Source of the DNA: Bin80 sp026709335
GTDB lineage: Bacteria > Bacteroidota > Rhodothermia > Rhodothermales > Bin80
Reading direction: 5' to 3'
DNA length: 64,000 bases
Assembly (NCBI GenBank): GCA_965200825.1
Contig: OZ241385.1
Span: forward strand, 1,798,001-1,862,000
Shown here: positions 63,339 through 64,000 of the stretch, in pieces
Numbering within the stretch: position 1 is the stretch's first letter
How the letters are laid out: each line of letters begins with the position of its first letter
Notes under the pieces: model-generated
What the model saw: only the letters and a program-made list of their open reading frames with translations
What the model was told of the DNA's origin: nothing
The model's database searches: none
Program-made: the position numbers and the translations under genes

Positions 63339-63755
63339 CTATTCAATCCGACGCCATACCTCTTCCAAGCGGAATCCACTCGGAAACTCACCGACATGAT
63401 ACCACAGGTCACCAACAACATGAGCTGAAAAACGCAACGCGATTCCAACCAGGGCTTCACTGGTATGATATTCCAAATATTCCGTGTACATCGTATCACT
63501 TTCCAGCGTATACCTACCTCCACCTGCGAGAACTTCCTCACCACTGTCGGATTGATATCCCCAAGAAAAGTGTGTCGAATTCAAGATCTTGATTGAAGGT
63601 GGAACGTTAAGTGTTACGATGACCGTATCAGGATATACAGAACGCTGAGACATGAGTCGCCAGCTTCCCTCCAGGGGGTTGGCAGGTGCCTGAGCCATTA
63701 CAGCCTGACCTGCTAGCAATATGATGAATAACAATATTCCTGCTGTTCGTTTCAT
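63339..63755 (-). CDS. Small exported lipocalin-like protein
   Basis: 138 residues from the ATG at 63755 (an in-frame ATG at 63776 adds seven). A signal peptide KRTAGILLFIILLAGQAVMAQ is followed by a beta-rich domain with the lipocalin-like opening NPLEGSWRLMSQRSV, FSWGYQSDSGEEVLAGGGRY, and YTEYLEYH. No known specific family. A small beta-barrel binding role is inferred. Divergent from rlmN. Confidence 0.8.
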   Translation of the reverse strand: MKRTAGILLFIILLAGQAVMAQAPANPLEGSWRLMSQRSVYPDTVIVTLNVPPSIKILNSTHFSWGYQSDSGEEVLAGGGRYTLESDTMYTEYLEYHTSEALVGIALRFSAHVVGDLWYHVGEFPSGFRLEEVWRRIE

Positions 63756-63804
63756 GGTTGATTTGGGCCTAGTCATACCTAAAAGGTAACATTTAAGTTT
63801 GTGA

Positions 63805-64000
63805 ATGTCAAATGACTTGAATCTGAAGGTAAATACAAAACCCGATTCTCTGGACTTGAGGTCTCTTTCTCTCTCTGAACTTGAAAATTGGGTTGTCGGA
63901 TTGGACGAACCTCGATGGCGTGCAAATCAGATTATGCGCTGGATGTACTCTGTAAAGAAAGCAGATTCTTTTGCATCCATGACAAATCTTCCCGAGTCAC
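63805..64000 (+). CDS. rlmN: 23S rRNA (adenine-2503-C2)-methyltransferase RlmN, N-terminus (partial)
   Basis: The frame is open to the window end, 65 residues. It shows DLRSLSLSELENWVVGLDEPRWRANQIMRW, the N-terminal HhH-like domain of RlmN (family: LxxxGExxFRAxQIxxWIY), then SFASMTNLPES. The radical SAM domain lies outside the window. RlmN methylates A2503 of 23S rRNA and some tRNAs. A GTG at 63801 in another frame is rejected. Confidence 0.9.
   Translation, partial: MSNDLNLKVNTKPDSLDLRSLSLSELENWVVGLDEPRWRANQIMRWMYSVKKADSFASMTNLPES

Noticed and set aside
62786..63592. 268-residue plus-strand frame overlapping ctaB
   Set aside because: It runs in another frame over the well-supported ctaB gene and has no family features; a shadow.

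Overview
The window looks like chromosomal DNA from an aerobic Gram-negative bacterium of the Bacteroidota/Rhodothermota type. The main evidence is: TonB-dependent receptors with an N-terminal carboxypeptidase-regulatory-like domain, a secreted glycosyl hydrolase with a type IX secretion (T9SS) C-terminal sorting domain, an Omp85 outer-membrane protein, a HrcA/CIRCE-controlled groESL operon and heme A synthesis genes (ctaA, ctaB). No rRNA was seen, and no species can be named from sequence alone.

Layout. 1-4063: two tandem paralogous TonB receptors (the first runs off the window). 4195-5440: a decayed IS605-type tnpB. 5837-6853: a gene made of six tandem helix-turn-helix repeats plus a decayed seventh. 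7028-9598: purB, an ECF sigma factor and an Lrp/AsnC regulator. 10235: a CAU tRNA. 10317-13063: feoA-feoA-feoB iron uptake. 13249-15027: proS. 15072-25771: a complete type I-G (formerly I-U) CRISPR-Cas locus, with 31 repeats and 30 spacers, a leader, and cas2, cas1, cas4, a small Cas8/Csb3 candidate, cas3 with a C-terminal HD domain, csb2 and csb1, all read on the minus strand towards the array. 26203-29742: thrS without a TGS domain, then a divergent AlkD-like/threonine-dehydratase fusion. 29743-32462: an accessory patch with an inverted-repeat element, a Fic protein and an IS1634-type transposase remnant. 32463-44070: a membrane subtilase, glycerol kinase and glyceroporin, a T9SS glycosyl hydrolase, an unknown gene, and an antiporter-aroE-TPR operon. 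44363-48318: glutamate dehydrogenase, plsC-like and serA, and an RpiB/LacAB isomerase. 48731-50810: nif3-like, a coiled-coil protein with a degenerate zinc ribbon, and RNase P RNA. 50814-55227: secG, rsmE, omp85 and mutY with a small partner. 55341-57767: an ankyrin pseudogene and two small membrane proteins. 57939-61405: CIRCE-groES-groEL and a phosphoglucosamine-mutase-type gene. 61484-64000: ctaA-ctaB, a small exported protein and the start of rlmN.

Most of the window is housekeeping. The points that stand out are the I-G locus with separate cas4 and cas1, the AlkD-dehydratase fusion, the tandem-HTH protein with a fossil repeat, the zinc-ribbon family protein that lost three of its four cysteines, the missing ordinary start codons in the mutY/omp85 divergent pair, and two perfect palindromes in promoter regions. 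I did not find a convincing wholly new multi-gene system; the fusion and the tandem-HTH gene are the best candidates for undescribed biology.
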